Source of the DNA: Phoronis australis
Taxonomy: Eukaryota; Phoronida; Phoronidae
Direction of reading: 5' to 3'
Assembly: GCA_002633005.1 (NCBI GenBank)
Contig: NMRA01000425.1
Coordinates: 107,523-171,522, forward strand
Length of the DNA: 64,000 nucleotides
Part shown: positions 10,301 to 20,300 of the stretch, piece after piece
Layout: each line of letters opens with the position of its first letter
Position numbering within the stretch: position 1 is the stretch's first letter
Translations under genes and position numbers: made by a program
The notes under the pieces: model-generated
Seen by the model: only the letters and a program-made list of their open reading frames with translations
Databases searched by the model: none
Told to the model about the DNA's origin: nothing

Positions 10301-12837
10301 GCTCATTGTCTTACCTACATGTAATCCAGACACACTATTCAACGAATACCTGGATGTTGCACTTGTGTACTTACTGTCCGAACATCAATTCAAAATTTGA
10401 GCTTCTAGTTTGCTCAGTTATGCCCTTTGGACCATTGTGTGTTGTTTCATATTTTTTTTTCAAAATTTAATACTTTGTCAGCTATTCAAATTGGGATGTA
10501 ACTTGTCATAAGTAGACTTCATTCACTTCATTTCATTAACGAACGAAACTATTGGAAAAACTTGCACGCTATGAATGAAATTAGGCGATGACGAAAGCTG
10601 GCTGTTGATCGGAATATCATTATTCTTGATCGAGTTAGTAGGGTTTTACAAATGATCGCTGCAACGCTAGTTTACGTTTTAGTGGGTAAACGATTATCAA
10701 ACGTGCTGCGTCTTAGAACTTTTTTCTTATTGATTTGGGGTTTGGTCAGCGCAAGTTTTTCAGCCAAGGGTTTGTTTTATGAAAAGTGACCGAAGACTTG
10801 GACAGAAATTTAGTTTCACACTCCCTCTTCGCAACTGCTGAAAAATTGTTTAGTTAAGTAAGCATGAGCTGATCACAGTCGAAGTTAAGTAAGCATGAGC
10901 TGATCACAGTCGAGAAATAATTTACAGAAGTTATCTCAGTAACTAGCAGTTGTGTGTACATTATCAGATACTTTCAATTTTTGCTCAAGCGGGATGCAAT
11001 TACTTTTCAGAAGTACTTGTGTGGCGCGTAAGACCAAATCTCTGACTTCGGTCTTGACTCACTTTTCAAGAAGCAGGTCCGCGGTTGTTAACCAAGCTAA
11101 CAGCTGTATGAGACCGAACGCCACAGTAAACATCAGAGCGGAGTTCAGTAACGCTGGGACCTCGCTAAAAACAAGACTTCGCCGTGTATTTTATATGAGA
11201 ACACGTGATTTTGATTAGAATTAGGTCCTTGCGTTATTGAACTCTACAGCTATCCAAACTGTGTTGTATATTTGCGTGGCTGCATCGGTTAAGTGAGTCG
11301 AGAATCGTCATCAATCACCCAAACCTGAGAACGTTCTGTAGCCCTTGAATGAAATCAACAAAGTGTTCCAAAAGCGGAATTTTCCGGCTGGAACGTCCTT
11401 TGTTATTCTTTGGTACAAAACTGTTTGTAATCAGCCTGGGTAAAACTATTGAAATGAAATTTCGCGTAAAATTAATGCCATTTGAATGTACACCCATCCT
11501 TAAGTGAATTAACTCTGTTATGGGTGCTAAATTTTGTCATTGTTTCGTTATTCTTGTGCTAATTTTGTCGACTTTGAGAGTTATGAATAACAGAACGCCA
11601 TCTATTGCTCAATTTTCCTTCAAAAAACTGTCCTCAAATAAGTCCACGTTCAATTTGGAATACAATGCCAAGACTATTTTCCCGTCCTTGCAGTTTCGAT
11701 CATTGTTAAATAAAATTACCAATAAACTTCATTTCTGAGCAAATTTTACTTTGGCGAAGTTGTCACCATCTCTTGACACATGTAGCTGTATCAAAAATCG
11801 AATAAATTGAAATGGCTAGTGTTCGTGAACTCAGCGAAAGGGTTTTCTTTATTATAAAGTGTGAGAGTGCTGCAAGTACGTGACGTTTGTTAAACTGTGT
11901 TCCTTTGTAACGGCAGTAACGAGCAAGATATAAAGATATCGTTTAATTCTTGGAGTTGTGAAAAGGTACGGGATGTTGGTCCGACGCACTACGTTTTGGT
12001 ATCGATGTCATGGCCAAAAATCATGTTTCAAATTCAAGGGAATAAAAGGCGAGCTTTGCTCATTTCGCCAGGTTTTTTTACCCTCGTCAATTGGTTGCTA
12101 GCTGACTGGCTAAGATTTGGGTGTCTCGGTTTTGCGTATATATGTGTGGTAACACGTGACTTCCGGCTGTGACATGAGTAGCATAAATGCTGGCCAAGTG
12201 GCATTTGCCTCTTGGCTGAACTGTTTGAACGCTCGATTTACCCCGGTTCAGTTCGCGTAGTAGGCAAAATTTTCTACACATGATTTTTTTCACTAAAACC
12301 CAATGCTGGTCATAACAGTGGTCGTTACAGCAGAAACACATCGCCATTGGAACACTGCCTAACGCCACGGCCATGTATGTTTTTATGTTTACCGTAAATG
12401 TTCGTGCCACACACTGTTGTACCGTGTGAAAGCATATCGGGTGTCATTCCGAAAGCTACATAGAGGTGACTGTCAATTCTGCACAAAATCCATCCTGTGT
12501 GCACAACCGTTTGTAACGCAGTTTTGTCTACGGCAGCTACTTGTTCCCGCAGGAACCAGAACACTTCACAGTCACTGCACGTAAACTGTGACTCTTCTGT
12601 AAAACTATCATCAAAGATGTCCGAGGAACTCAATGTCAAAGATGATTGAGGCGAATTCCTACTACATTCGCCAAGTTCGTCTATGCCAGCAAAGTTTTGT
12701 TTAGATGCCGATTTCCCGTTCTTACAAGAGCGAGAGTGCGTCTGCAGGCAAGCACAGATATTTGAAACACAGCACCAAATTTTCTTCATGATTAACAGTA
12801 GCCAGAGAACCACCAAGTGGCGAAAGATTTTGAACAT
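4308..12837 (-). CDS. Unrecognised two-exon gene, hydrophobic N-terminus and long charged tail
   Basis: I do not recognise this protein. Proposed coding exons are 12837-12393 and 8011-4308. The first starts with ATG (purine at -3) and ends at a GTAAAC donor in phase 1. The second begins after a TTCTATTTCAG acceptor and needs exactly one upstream base, so the join is in frame and gives 1382 aa. Exon 1 (about 148 aa) opens with a hydrophobic segment at residues 8-30, either a signal peptide or a membrane anchor, followed by a cysteine-rich stretch. Exon 2 (about 1233 aa) is Ser/Thr/Lys-rich and looks largely disordered. It has several TP/SP-basic motifs (two TPKK), one denser conserved-looking block near the middle (LREARLLTHESDCYG onward), an acidic patch and a basic C-terminus (KKKDRRRRK). 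The large open frame is real-looking because a second haplotype copy of its start keeps the frame. The pairing of the two exons is inference; exon 2 could instead belong to another upstream exon. Confidence 0.55.
8705..8796. repeat. 31-bp tandem repeat, three units
   Basis: The unit begins GTTAAGTAAGCATGAGCTGA and recurs at 8705, 8736 and 8767, with one base change (AGCTGATC to AGCAGATC) in the last unit. It lies in the intron of the 4308-12837 gene. Confidence 0.9.
9013..9122. mobile_element. MITE family A, 110 bp
   Basis: Terminal inverted repeats of about 24 bp: TAGAGTTCAGTAACGCTAGG at the left and its complement ending GTTATTGAACTCTA at the right. The interior carries AAGACTTCGC and a GAACACGTGATTTT core. 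It is too small to code for anything. Related copies lie at 11135, 26104, 46151 and 47560. Confidence 0.75.
9169..9492 (+). mobile_element. Kolobok/T2-like transposon left arm, truncated
   Basis: It begins directly after TTAA (9165-9168) with AGGCGAAGGCAATC, so the junction reads TTAAAGGCGA. That matches the TTAAAGGRR end described for T2/Kolobok elements. About 265 bp in, an ATG opens MPHCCCVPGCTNY, which looks like the first residues of a THAP zinc-finger domain (C-x(2-4)-C). Kolobok transposases are known to carry THAP domains. The copy is cut by the N at 9493. Confidence 0.6.
9493..9493. other. Single-N assembly join
   Basis: One undetermined base separates a truncated transposon arm on the left from the interior of a duplicated exon on the right. 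The sequence on its two sides does not form a continuous biological unit, so this looks like a contig join. Confidence 0.85.
9495..10143 (-). pseudogene. Partial second copy of the large exon of the 4308-12837 gene
   Basis: This repeats the first roughly 650 nt of the large exon at 8011-7363, with the same TTTCAG acceptor and the same reading frame. It is cut off by the single N at 9493. Relative to the intact copy it carries about eight amino-acid substitutions over about 200 residues, and no stops or frameshifts. That is the divergence expected between two alleles. I read it as the other haplotype of the same exon left in by the assembly, not as a true broken gene. A recent tandem duplication is the alternative. 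Confidence 0.7.
10853..10914. repeat. 31-bp tandem repeat, two units
   Basis: Counterpart of the array at 8705-8796, with units at 10853 and 10884. The loss or gain of one unit distinguishes the two haplotype copies. Confidence 0.9.
11135..11247. mobile_element. MITE family A, copy in the second haplotype
   Basis: Same element as 9013-9122 with a handful of substitutions, including the left repeat reading CGGAGTTCAGTAACGCTGGG. It sits at the same place in the duplicated block. Confidence 0.75.
11293..12392. other. Rest of the intron of the 4308-12837 gene, no further feature
   Basis: AT-rich sequence between the empty TTAA site and the exon 1 donor. Short open frames on both strands lack protein-like composition. 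I see no repeat arms or RNA gene. Confidence 0.5.
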
Positions 12838-13358
12838 AGCTTCATTGCACGTGAAATGGTGTCAAGCCGTGAAATTGTATGAAACGCATGTCGAATATGC
12901 AACGTCACTATGAATGACGACGAGGTCAACGTGTCTTTTGAGATTTACGTTGGTCTCCAAAATCCGATTCGAGAACTGATGCATTGAAAAGCATTTAGAA
13001 GCGTTTTTCAGTTACACGTTACGCAGTGCGGGAGATTTCCCCGATTAGAATTTAATCAAAGTGTAAGCTTTCACCCTGTGAACTTCGATGTTAATTTTTG
13101 ACAGTCAAGTTCTTGGGCTACAACAATTCCAGTCATTCTTTTGTAGATAATAGCATAAAGAAGAAGACTTTACAAATTTTGTGCAAAAAATCGTTTTTGC
13201 GGAAATTTCGATATGATTTCTGTGAAAACTCACATTGCTTTTGTGCACACAATAAGATTTTGTAAACATCACTGGTTTTGAAAATATATAGCTTAATGTG
13301 TCTACCATTAATACTTTATTGTTGTTTAAGAAGTTTTAACCTTGGCAATTAAAGAATC

Positions 13359-13484
13359 CTGTTACATTAAGTCATGACGTACTCCAGCACAGAATAATAT
13401 ACTGTTCGCTTAAGTCATAATGCACTCCAGCACAGAATAACACTGTTACCTTAAGTCATAATACACTCCAGCACAGGATAATAT
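13359..13484. repeat. 41-43 bp tandem repeat, three units
   Basis: Units start CTGTTACATTAAGTC, CTGTTCGCTTAAGTC and CTGTTACCTTAAGTC at 13359, 13402 and 13443. Each contains CACTCCAGCACAG or CGTACTCCAGCACAG. The other haplotype copy at 15118 has lost part of a unit. Confidence 0.85.
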
Positions 13485-14022
13485 AAGAAGGATCATACAT
13501 CAGTGGGAAAGAAAATATAAGAAACAATTTGGTGTTTGAGATCGACCATTAGATGACCGGCTCACGTGGAATTTCCAGTCACCAGATGGGGGAAACAGAG
13601 GTTTCCCATAACTCCTCATTTCAGACATGCGTAAGATTCACAATTCGAGCTTCTTGACGGTGTTGTGGGTCAGAAAGTCGTCTATCAAAATATTTGATAT
13701 GAATTTTAGCGGCACTTTTAGATTACAACCGTTCGTCGGCTCAACATAACACGGCAGTTCACTTAAGGCGTGCACGCACAGCACGTCTTCAATCTCTATT
13801 CTTCCCAAGTCCAGAAATCATTTCGAACAACATCGGTACGCGTTACGGAAGATCGTGTCCGTGGATTTCAATCCCACTTATATAGTTGACATCACTCTTT
13901 ATAAAATATCAATGAAAATAATTATAAACGTAAGTATGTTTCGGCATCCTTTAATTAATCTGTCCATCATTATTTTGACACGAAAATAAAGATATGTGAA
14001 TTTAGTTCATTCAGTGTCTTAA

Positions 14023-14327
14023 AGGGAAAGACAACATTTTTTCTTGTCATTTTTAGCAAAAATAAGGTTCTTTGATTATCCCAGACATACTATACTTGTT
14101 TACTTAATTACAACTTTTCGTAATTAATTATTTGTCCTTTACTCCTGAGAACTGACGTTTTGGGAGGCAAGAATTTCGCGCCAATTTTTTTTCATATAGT
14201 GTGACTGTGAGAGCTGTGGAGTCAATCATTGTTATACCTCGGCTGTGACAAGTTCGGTCGTTGTTTGCTTTTGTTTACGAGCCAGTCAACATGCCACACT
14301 GCTGCTGCGAACCGGGATGTACTCATT
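14023..14327 (+). mobile_element. Kolobok/T2-like transposon left arm, copy interrupted by LINE
   Basis: It follows TTAA at 14019-14022 and starts AGGGAAAGACAAC. It matches the arm at 15764 closely and includes the THAP-like start MPHCCCEPGCTH. At 14327 the sequence changes abruptly to a LINE reverse-transcriptase tail. Confidence 0.6.
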
Positions 14328-14793
14328 GATCAGAACGAGAGCTCTACGTATATTTTTAGGGGTCCACAAGTATGCTGCCAATGCAGTACTTTATGGCGAC
14401 TCGGGTTGGCCAAATTCACACTACAAACAACAGGAAAATATGCTACGGCTCTGGAATCGTTTAGTTCTAATGGATGAAAGCAGAATTGCAAAAAAAGTCT
14501 TTTTATGGGACCTTAAACATCGGAACTGCAACTGGTCAAGTTCAATATTTAAAATTATGGAGAAGTGCGACTTTTTAGAAAATTTCAGGAACAAACAAGT
14601 TGTGTCTCTCGAAAACTTCAGAACATTCAGGTTCCAGTTAGAAGAGTTAAATTGGTTAAAAATAATCACTGAGAAACCAAAACTGTACTTATATAGATCT
14701 ATTAAGAATGACTATTGTGTAGAAGAGTATTTACGTCTGCCGGTGTCTCAGAGGTCCGTCATAGCTCGATTGAGAGCAGGTATTCTACCATTA
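14328..14793 (+). mobile_element. LINE ORF2 C-terminal fragment
   Basis: A continuous open frame contains LGVHKYAANAVLYGDSGW, MLRLWNRLVLMD, RSVIARLRAGILPL and similar blocks. These are typical of the region after the reverse-transcriptase domain in non-LTR retrotransposons. Only about 150 residues remain. The fragment ends at the N at 14794. The 15.8-16.1 kb copy lacks it, so it is either polymorphic or at a contig end. Confidence 0.65.
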
Positions 14794-14794
14794 N
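14794..14794. other. Single-N assembly join
   Basis: One N lies between a LINE fragment and a sequence that restarts the block already seen from 13035. It is the same arrangement as at 9493. Confidence 0.85.
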
Positions 14795-16063
14795 ATTTCC
14801 CCGATTAGAATTTAATCAAAGTGTAAGCTTTCACCCTGTGAACTTCGATGTTAATTTTTGACAGCCAAGTTCTTGGGCTACAACAATTTCAGTCATTCTT
14901 TTGTAGATAATAGCATAAAGAAGAAGACTTTACAAATTTTGTGCAAAAAATTGTTTTTTTCGGAAATTTCGATGATTTCTGTGAAAACTCACATTGCTTT
15001 TGTGCACACAATAAGATTCTGTAAACATCACTGGTTTTGAAAATATATAGCTTAATGTGTCTACCATTAATACTTTAATGTTGTTTAAGAAGTTCTAACC
15101 TTGGCAATTAAAGAATCCTGTTACCTTAAGTCATGACGTACTCCAGCACAGAATGATATACTGTTCGCTTAAGTCATAATGCACTGTTACCGTAAGTCAT
15201 AATACACTCCAGCACAGGATAATATAAGAAGGATCATATATCAGTGGGAAAGAAAATATAAGAAACAATTTGGTGTTTGAGATCGACCATTAGATGACCG
15301 GCTCACGTGGAATTTCCAGTCACCATATGGGGGAAACAGAGGTTTCCCGTAACTCCTCATTTCAGAAATGCGTAAGATTCACAATTCGAGCTTCTTGACG
15401 GTGTTGTGGGTCAGAAAGTCGTCTATCAAAGTATTTGATATGAACTTTAGCGGCACTTTTAGATTACAACCGTTCGTCGGCTCAACATAACACGGCAGTT
15501 CACTTTAGGCGTGAACGCACAGCACGTCTTCAATCTCTATTCTTCCCAAGTCCAGAAATCATTTCGAACAAGATTGGTACGTGTTACGGAAGATCGTGTC
15601 CGTGGATTTCAGTCCCACTTATATAGTTGACATCACTCTTTATAAAATATCAATGAAAATAATTATAAACGTAAGTATGTTTCGGCATCCTTTAATTAAT
15701 CTGTCCATTTTTATTTTGACACGAAAATCAAGATATGTGAATTTAGTTCATTCAGTGTCTTAAAGGGAAAGACAACATTTTTTCTTGTTATTTTTAGCAA
15801 AAATAAGGTTCTTTGATTATCCCAGACATACTATACTTGTTCACTTAATTACAACTTTTCGTAATTAATTATTTGTCCTTTACTCCGGAAGTGACGTTTT
15901 GGGAGGCAAGAATTTCGCACCAATTTCTTTTCATATAGTGTGACTGTGAGAGCTGTGGAGTCAATCATTGTTATACCTCGGCTGTGACAAGTTCGGTCGT
16001 AGTTTGCTTTTGTTTACGAGCCAGTCAACATGCTACACTGCTGCTGCGAACCGGGATGTACTC
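14795..16063. repeat. Near-identical 1.3 kb duplication, copy 2
   Basis: Second copy of 13035-14327, starting right after the N. It differs by scattered substitutions and a deletion inside the tandem array. It continues into the complete fold-back transposon instead of LINE sequence. Confidence 0.9.
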
Positions 16064-16667
16064 ATTATCTCCCAGAGCCTGTAAGCAGCCCATGCTGCGA
16101 TGTTGAATAGAGGGAGTAAATACAGGCCCCGTTCGACACACAGTGAAGACAGCTCGTTGCCTAATGAATAGATCGGTAAGCCAAACTTTGCGAAGTTTAG
16201 TGAGGACTTCTTTTAAGTATTGGGGCTATTTCGAAAGTGCCAGGTGTGTGGGGAGGGAGTCACACGGCGGTATATAATCAGTTTGTGTGCTCACGTCACC
16301 ATCCAGTGGGAGGGTGTCGCTGGACACTCGGGCAAGTGGGACAATGGTTCCTCCGTCTATGAGACTGTAATGAGTACATCTCGGTACGCAGCAGTAGTGC
16401 GACATGTTGACTGACTCGTAAACAAAAGCAAACGACGACCGAGCTAATTACAACGGAGGTAGAGCAATGACCGACTCGGCAGCTCTCACATTCGGACTAT
16501 ATGAAAAGAAATTGGCGCGAAATACTTGCCTCCCAGATCGTTACTTCCGGAGTAAAGGACTAGTAATTGTTTAAATTACAAAAAACTATAATTAAATGAA
16601 AAATAAGTCTGGGATAATCAACGAACCTTTTTAGCTAAAAATGACATGAAAAAAGTTGCCTTCGTCT
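15764..16667. mobile_element. Fold-back Kolobok/T2-like element with THAP starts on both arms
   Basis: About 904 bp flanked on both sides by TTAA (15760-15763 and 16668-16671). The left arm (15764 to about 16063) and the right arm (about 16390-16667, reverse complement) are long inverted repeats. Their ends read AGGGAAAGACAAC and AGACGAAGGCAAC. Each arm contains the same THAP-like start codon region facing inward (MLHCCCEPGCTH on plus, MSHYCCVPRCTHY on minus). No transposase-length frame remains, so it is non-autonomous. TTAA duplication, TTAAAGRRR ends and a THAP start fit the Kolobok superfamily. The family assignment is inference. Confidence 0.65.
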
Positions 16668-16734
16668 TTAAAAGAATCACTCTACTGGGATAGAAATCTT
16701 AAATTGGACTGAACGGTTCATCTGATGATTTCAA

Positions 16735-17060
16735 TCAATCCCCGTTCTGTCACCTGCTACTGCATCATTGACGCCAATCTTGAAAGAAAGAAAACAGGAA
16801 TCAGCTAAAAACCTGTACTCCTTTACGCCACAGATTGGATAATGTGATTATTGGTTTGATAATTTTTCGCCACAGTTGCATTGTACTTCGCTAAAAGCGT
16901 AGGTCACGCTTAATTCCCAGTTTAGCACAGTTTGAAAAGGAGTTTTCGAAAATTTCTCCAAACTTTGAGGGTTGTCGAGGGTTATAAAATATTGTTTTGT
17001 TTCATGGGATTCAGTGGGAATGTCATTTTTAATATCCGTTAAGTGGCCAAAACCAACCGG
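16735..17060. repeat. Interspersed repeat family B
   Basis: It begins near CCGTTCTGTCACCTGCTACT and shares successive blocks with 1255-1320, 1378-1680 (inverted) and 1690-1870. These blocks include TGCATCATTGACGCCAATC, CGCCACAGTTGC, a GTAGGTCACGCTT-like block and CAAACTTTGAGGGTTG. No coding potential is evident. Confidence 0.65.
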
Positions 17061-17354
17061 GTTTGGTAGCCGTTTAAGATATTCTGGTACAAGCGACAGC
17101 ACGTGTAATCTGCCATAGGCAAGTACTCAGTGTCGCAGGGTGAACTTTAAATATTGCTATGAATTGCATGGATAGTCCAATACTTGTAGAATAACATAAA
17201 TCTGTTCGAGGAAGGTTTTGGTTACGATTGCTTTGGACACCGCGGTGCCGGAAGGAGAGATTCGCTAGCTCTCGTTAGCGCTAGGAGCAGCAGAGAAACA
17301 ATGTCATGTTAGTTGATATGAAGTTTGTGAGACTATTTCCTCAAGTTTCACACA

Positions 17355-20300
17355 TTAGACATTAATTTTATTTGAAAACTTTGTACGATAAAAGTTTTCC
17401 AGCATGTTAATTTTCTCCTGCCAGTCAGCCTTGCTGCGTCTATCCTCTGTGAAAGGACTGCATTCTTCTTGGCTGTGTCTATTAGGTATTTGAGCTGGAA
17501 TTCTTTGTTTGTCGATTGCCTGCTGCTTTTTATCTAGTTGGTCGTTTTCACGAGCGAGTGCGCCACTGAAACTATCTGGAGATGTTGTGGAGAAGTCATC
17601 CAAATCGCAATCACTGTAGTCGTCGTCTTCGCTGACTGACGCTGTTGGTGAACTTTGCTTAACAGGTTGTCCTCTGACCGGTATTGGCACCTTCAGTACG
17701 TTGACACGAGGCGGGTTGTTACAGTGCATCCTTATCGGTTTCTCTAGTCCAAGGCGACTGTCAGTGGGAATGCTCGACATGTCCTTTTGGCTGCCATGCT
17801 CCCTTCTTTTTGGTGATACAGCGTAACTGAGTTCCCATTTCTCACTTGTCTGGGCATAAATATCCTCTAGCTCTTTTGACGTTGGGCGTCTTTTGGTTCT
17901 TCGAGTTTCGCGCTGCTTCTCTTTCTGGGGTCCGAGTTTCCGCTTGTTTTTCGGGGAACCCAGAGTGTACGTCGTACAACCATCGCTTACAGCGGTGACT
18001 TTTTCGACACTTTCATCAAGCAACGTATCGTGTTCACTATTCCCTTTGTTATCGTAAGCTACAATACTTTTGGGGTTCATGTTGGCACCATGTATTATGT
18101 GGGAATTGTTCTTTGGTTTATTTGAATGATGATCGTCACCTCTACCTTTGTTCTCATGGTTGGCAATTTGCGGTACAGTACGTTCAATGATTTCTGATAT
18201 TCTTAAATTGTGGTGAAGCAGTGGGTCGTCTCGATGATCACATTTTGTCAGAGATCTTTCGTTAAACGCTCGACTGCCCGTCTCGTCCTCAGCCATGCTA
18301 CAGGGAGTACCATCTAATCTCTTGCTATCAGAAGACATATCACCAAAGTTTTTGGTCAAGCTCGACAGCATCAGGTCGTCGTCAGTTGTTGGATTACCTC
18401 TTAGTATCAACTCTCGCATTGTCAGTTTTTGAAACTGCTTTTTTCCTTTGATTTTTGTCGGACTGCCGACTTCGGCTTGTGCCGATTCAACACCATACAT
18501 TTCTGCCGAGTTGATAATCGAAACGGCTTTGCTCTTTTTACATCGGGGCCTCTCGACAGTCGCAACGCTTTCCTCCTTGAGTCTTTCCAAGTTTGTGCTG
18601 CTGTCTGTAGCTCTTCTTGGTGGCCACGTGACACTCCGTCTTTTTATGCACGCCACAAACACAACGGCTGCCATGTTACACAATACAATTACTCCAATTA
18701 ACACGAACATCATGGTTCGTGTGTCCGGGGTTTGTCCGTCATCCAAGTTCTTCCTGGTAGCTGATCCTAAAAATAAGGTCACTGTGTTCACTGGAGTCAA
18801 AACAGTTCTTACGATCCTAGCAGTCATCAAACGTTATCACAGTGTATGCAGAACCAACAACTGTTTTCTATGCACGGAGAAAATGAAATGCCAATGGGCG
18901 AGGAGGTATTTTTGGTTTGTTTTTGCAGTCTGCATCATTGGAGGATTCACGTTTCAAATATGCCTATCAACCGCTAGTAGAGAGATTTACAGCAAGACTT
19001 CACCCTGTTTAGCTGGCTAAAACAAAATTCAGCTAAAACTCTCGTAAAATCGACCTTGTGATATTCCTTTTCATGACAAGACCTTATTTACATTTTCGGC
19101 TTTGCGAAATTCAAGGTTGACCAGGCCCAATCAATTCTAAAGCGTTTTCTTGAGTTTCTGGTGGTTTCCATGTTCTTGTTGGTATCGGGAATAGAACCTT
19201 ATCTTAGTAAGGAATGTTATGAGATCGGCTTGATGTCAGTTAATTTGAGTTTAGTTTTTTAGCCAGTTGAACAAGGCGAAGTGCATCTTTAAAAAACCAA
19301 ACAAGACTTTTTCCGTCATTCTTAAGCTGCCGAACCTCCTCTTTTAACCAGGAAATCTTCTGGTGTATCTTCTACATTCTTCTCAACACTGCTAGTGAAT
19401 TCATCATCAAGCTGCTCATTGCAGTCGTCGTCGACTCCTACAGTTACTCCTCGTACGGTGGTGTTTTTACACGGGATAACAGTCCCAAAATTCATTCCGG
19501 CCGGGAAAGCATACGAGTTGCCGTAAACACCTACTCCGTGCACGAATGCTCCGAATCTCACCCCACGAGAGATGTGGCGTAGAACGTGGACTCCTTCGTT
19601 TGCCTTTATTGTTATCACTATCCAGTTAGCGCTGCCAGTCGTGGAGTGAGTCATTTCGAGAATCCTGGAAAACCGAATTTTTACTACGTCAAAAATAGTA
19701 GTTCGCGAGTTAGCATTTAGCCTCCAAGTTCTTTAAGGAGTTGCAATTCTTTTCGGCTTCGACACAACTTCGTCGAATCTAGTCGAATTTCAGACATTTG
19801 TCCTAAGAAATTTTGAAAGCTCAACACCAATTTGTTTCTCACTTTATTTGCCTAGCTTATGCATTTAAAATTCGAAGTTCATTTAAATGGTGGAATGTAC
19901 CGCTTTTCGTCGAAGAAGAGACCTTTTACGTCTTTTTTCCTTACGGTAATGCTGACAAAAGACGAGAAGAGTGGCCCCATATTAAGTGGAGTGCGTGGAA
20001 CAGCCACCACGTAGTGTGACTTAAGGCGTTCAATAGGGGGCACATAAAGAAAATTTGTGGAAGATGCGAGTGTTCCAGTTGGTTCGGAAAGTTTAATGAA
20101 AGTCATGTGGGTGCCGTCTGACGAAGTGACCAAAGGCTGCGATCCCTCTGCGATGAAGTTGGTGACTGATGATTTCCATGTGGGGGTTTGCTCAAAGTAC
20201 CCGATTGCGTCCAATACGTCAAAGTGTGACCAGGATAGGCCGAACGCCTTGAATGAGGATGCTAAGAATCCCGGTAGTCCAACCACGGATGATTTACCCC

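Larger units (their letters stand above)
9495..11292. repeat. Near-identical 1.8 kb duplication, copy 2
   Basis: Second copy of 7363-9168. It starts immediately after the single N at 9493. It ends at TTAA (11289-11292) and then runs into unrelated sequence with no transposon, so it looks like the empty site of the insertion seen in copy 1. Confidence 0.9.
13035..14327. repeat. Near-identical 1.3 kb duplication, copy 1
   Basis: It matches 14795-16063 with a few percent divergence. It includes a 41-43 bp tandem array (13359-13484) and the first about 300 bp of a THAP-start transposon arm. The match ends where this copy switches into LINE sequence. Confidence 0.9.

Noticed and set aside
18448-19020. 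190-codon plus-strand frame
   Set aside because: It lies antisense to exon 7 of the IgGFc-domain gene, which has the stronger coding evidence.
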